A stretch of DNA of 6,442 nt, from the NCBI GenBank assembly GCA_017938785.1, contig JAGBAU010000281.1, forward strand, positions 1-6,442, read 5' to 3'. The notes beneath the pieces were generated by a model that searched no databases, had not been told where the DNA came from, and saw only the letters and a program-made list of their open reading frames with translations. The translations under genes were made by a program, and so were the position numbers. Positions 6,359 through 6,442 of the stretch are shown here, piece by piece (positions within the stretch are counted from its first letter, which is position 1; the number at the start of each line of letters is the position of its first letter). This stretch comes from Clostridia bacterium (GTDB lineage: Bacteria > Bacillota_A > Clostridia > Christensenellales > Aristaeellaceae).

Positions 6359-6389
6359 AAATCCACCCCATTCTTGCCGGGGTGGATTT
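6359..6389 (-). terminator. Hairpin 4, best fit as a minus-strand intrinsic terminator
   Basis: AAATCCACCCC (6359-6369) pairs perfectly over 11 bp with GGGGTGGATTT (6379-6389) around the loop ATTCTTGCC. Read on the minus strand the stem runs into TTTTTT (complement of 6356-6361), a classic intrinsic terminator. On the plus strand the tail TTTCTGTT is weaker, so it may act in both directions. It suggests leftward transcription arriving from beyond the right edge. Confidence 0.65.
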
Positions 6390-6394
6390 CTGTT

Positions 6395-6424
6395 CGCTAT
6401 AGCGCGGCAGCCAGGTGGCAGCGG
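6395..6424 (-). repeat. Right arm of the long inverted repeat
   Basis: This is the partner of 6118-6148, and its outermost 13 nt (CAGGTGGCAGCGG, 6412-6424) are an exact inverted copy. The inner part contains the perfect ten-base palindrome CGCTATAGCG (6395-6404); the left arm has the near-palindrome CGCTGTAGCG at the corresponding place. Beyond it, 6425-6442 is GC-rich, with a third GGCAGC at the window edge. Confidence 0.8.
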
Positions 6425-6442
6425 GCACCGCCCGCCGGCAGC

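Larger units (their letters stand above)
6118..6424. repeat. Inverted-repeat-bounded block carrying a tandem hairpin array
   Basis: This block begins four bases after the khpB stop and holds no credible gene. Its ends are imperfect inverted repeats of about 30 nt (6118-6148 and 6395-6424), and between them lie four strong hairpins (6151-6185, 6223-6257, 6287-6319, 6359-6389) at a pitch of about 63-72 nt. A weaker AT-rich hairpin lies at 6322-6350. The octamer GGCACCGC occurs just outside or overlapping each end (6114-6121 and 6424-6431) and could be a target duplication, though it overlaps the inverted repeat. Possible readings are a non-autonomous mobile element, a structured RNA, or a species-specific intergenic repeat that also terminates transcription. 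I do not recognise a named family. Confidence 0.6.

Noticed and set aside
6118..6424. CRISPR array or attC/integron cassette
   Set aside because: The hairpins are not identical direct repeats and the intervals are not spacer-like. No integrase or Cas gene is present, and no attC-type RYYYAAC/GTTRRRY pair was recognised.
6207..6428. Minus-strand frame of 73 codons through the hairpin array (contains WIFYVAFLYFLLYKARNRARQEW)
   Set aside because: It starts at GTG without a Shine-Dalgarno and runs through three perfect hairpins and one inverted-repeat arm. The hydrophobic look comes from T-rich spacers. It would be worth reopening only if identical frames are conserved at the protein level in other copies.

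Overview
The window looks like chromosomal DNA from a GC-rich Gram-positive bacterium, most likely a Clostridia-type Firmicute. The supporting signs are the gene order rpmH-rnpA-yidD-yidC-jag(khpB), a YidC without the large periplasmic domain of Gram-negative homologues, a KhpB with an N-terminal Jag domain, strong purine-rich Shine-Dalgarno sequences, two TTG starts and near-consensus sigma-A promoters. I cannot assign a genus from the sequence.

Left part (1-3065, all minus strand). A two-gene envelope operon, a GT-C-like polytopic membrane protein (1851-3065) followed by an acyltransferase-3 family membrane acyltransferase (657-1838), is read leftward from a promoter at 3103-3131. Beyond it, a PHP-domain metal-dependent phosphoesterase-like gene (592 to past the left edge) has its own promoter at 632-660, which overlaps the acyltransferase stop codon.

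Centre and right (3200-6113, plus strand). A consensus promoter (TTGACA, 17 nt, TATAAT) drives rpmH (ribosomal protein L34), rnpA (RNase P protein), yidD (insertion efficiency factor), yidC (membrane insertase) and khpB/jag (KH-R3H RNA-binding protein). This is the classic cluster usually found beside oriC. It links translation, tRNA 5' processing, membrane-protein insertion and RNA-based control of envelope growth. A hairpin with a short T-run lies between yidD and yidC. No dnaA and no convincing DnaA-box cluster is visible on the left side of rpmH, where dnaA often sits.

Right end (6114-6442, no credible gene). Starting four bases after the khpB stop, a block of about 307 bp (6118-6424) is bounded by an imperfect inverted repeat of about 30 nt. 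It contains four strong GC-rich hairpins at a pitch of about 63-72 nt, plus one weak AT-rich hairpin. Two of the four share an identical 15-nt apical core while their stems differ in a compensated way. This is the most unusual part of the window. It could be a non-autonomous mobile element (MITE-like), a structured RNA closed by a long-range stem, or a stack of terminators; the sequence alone does not decide.
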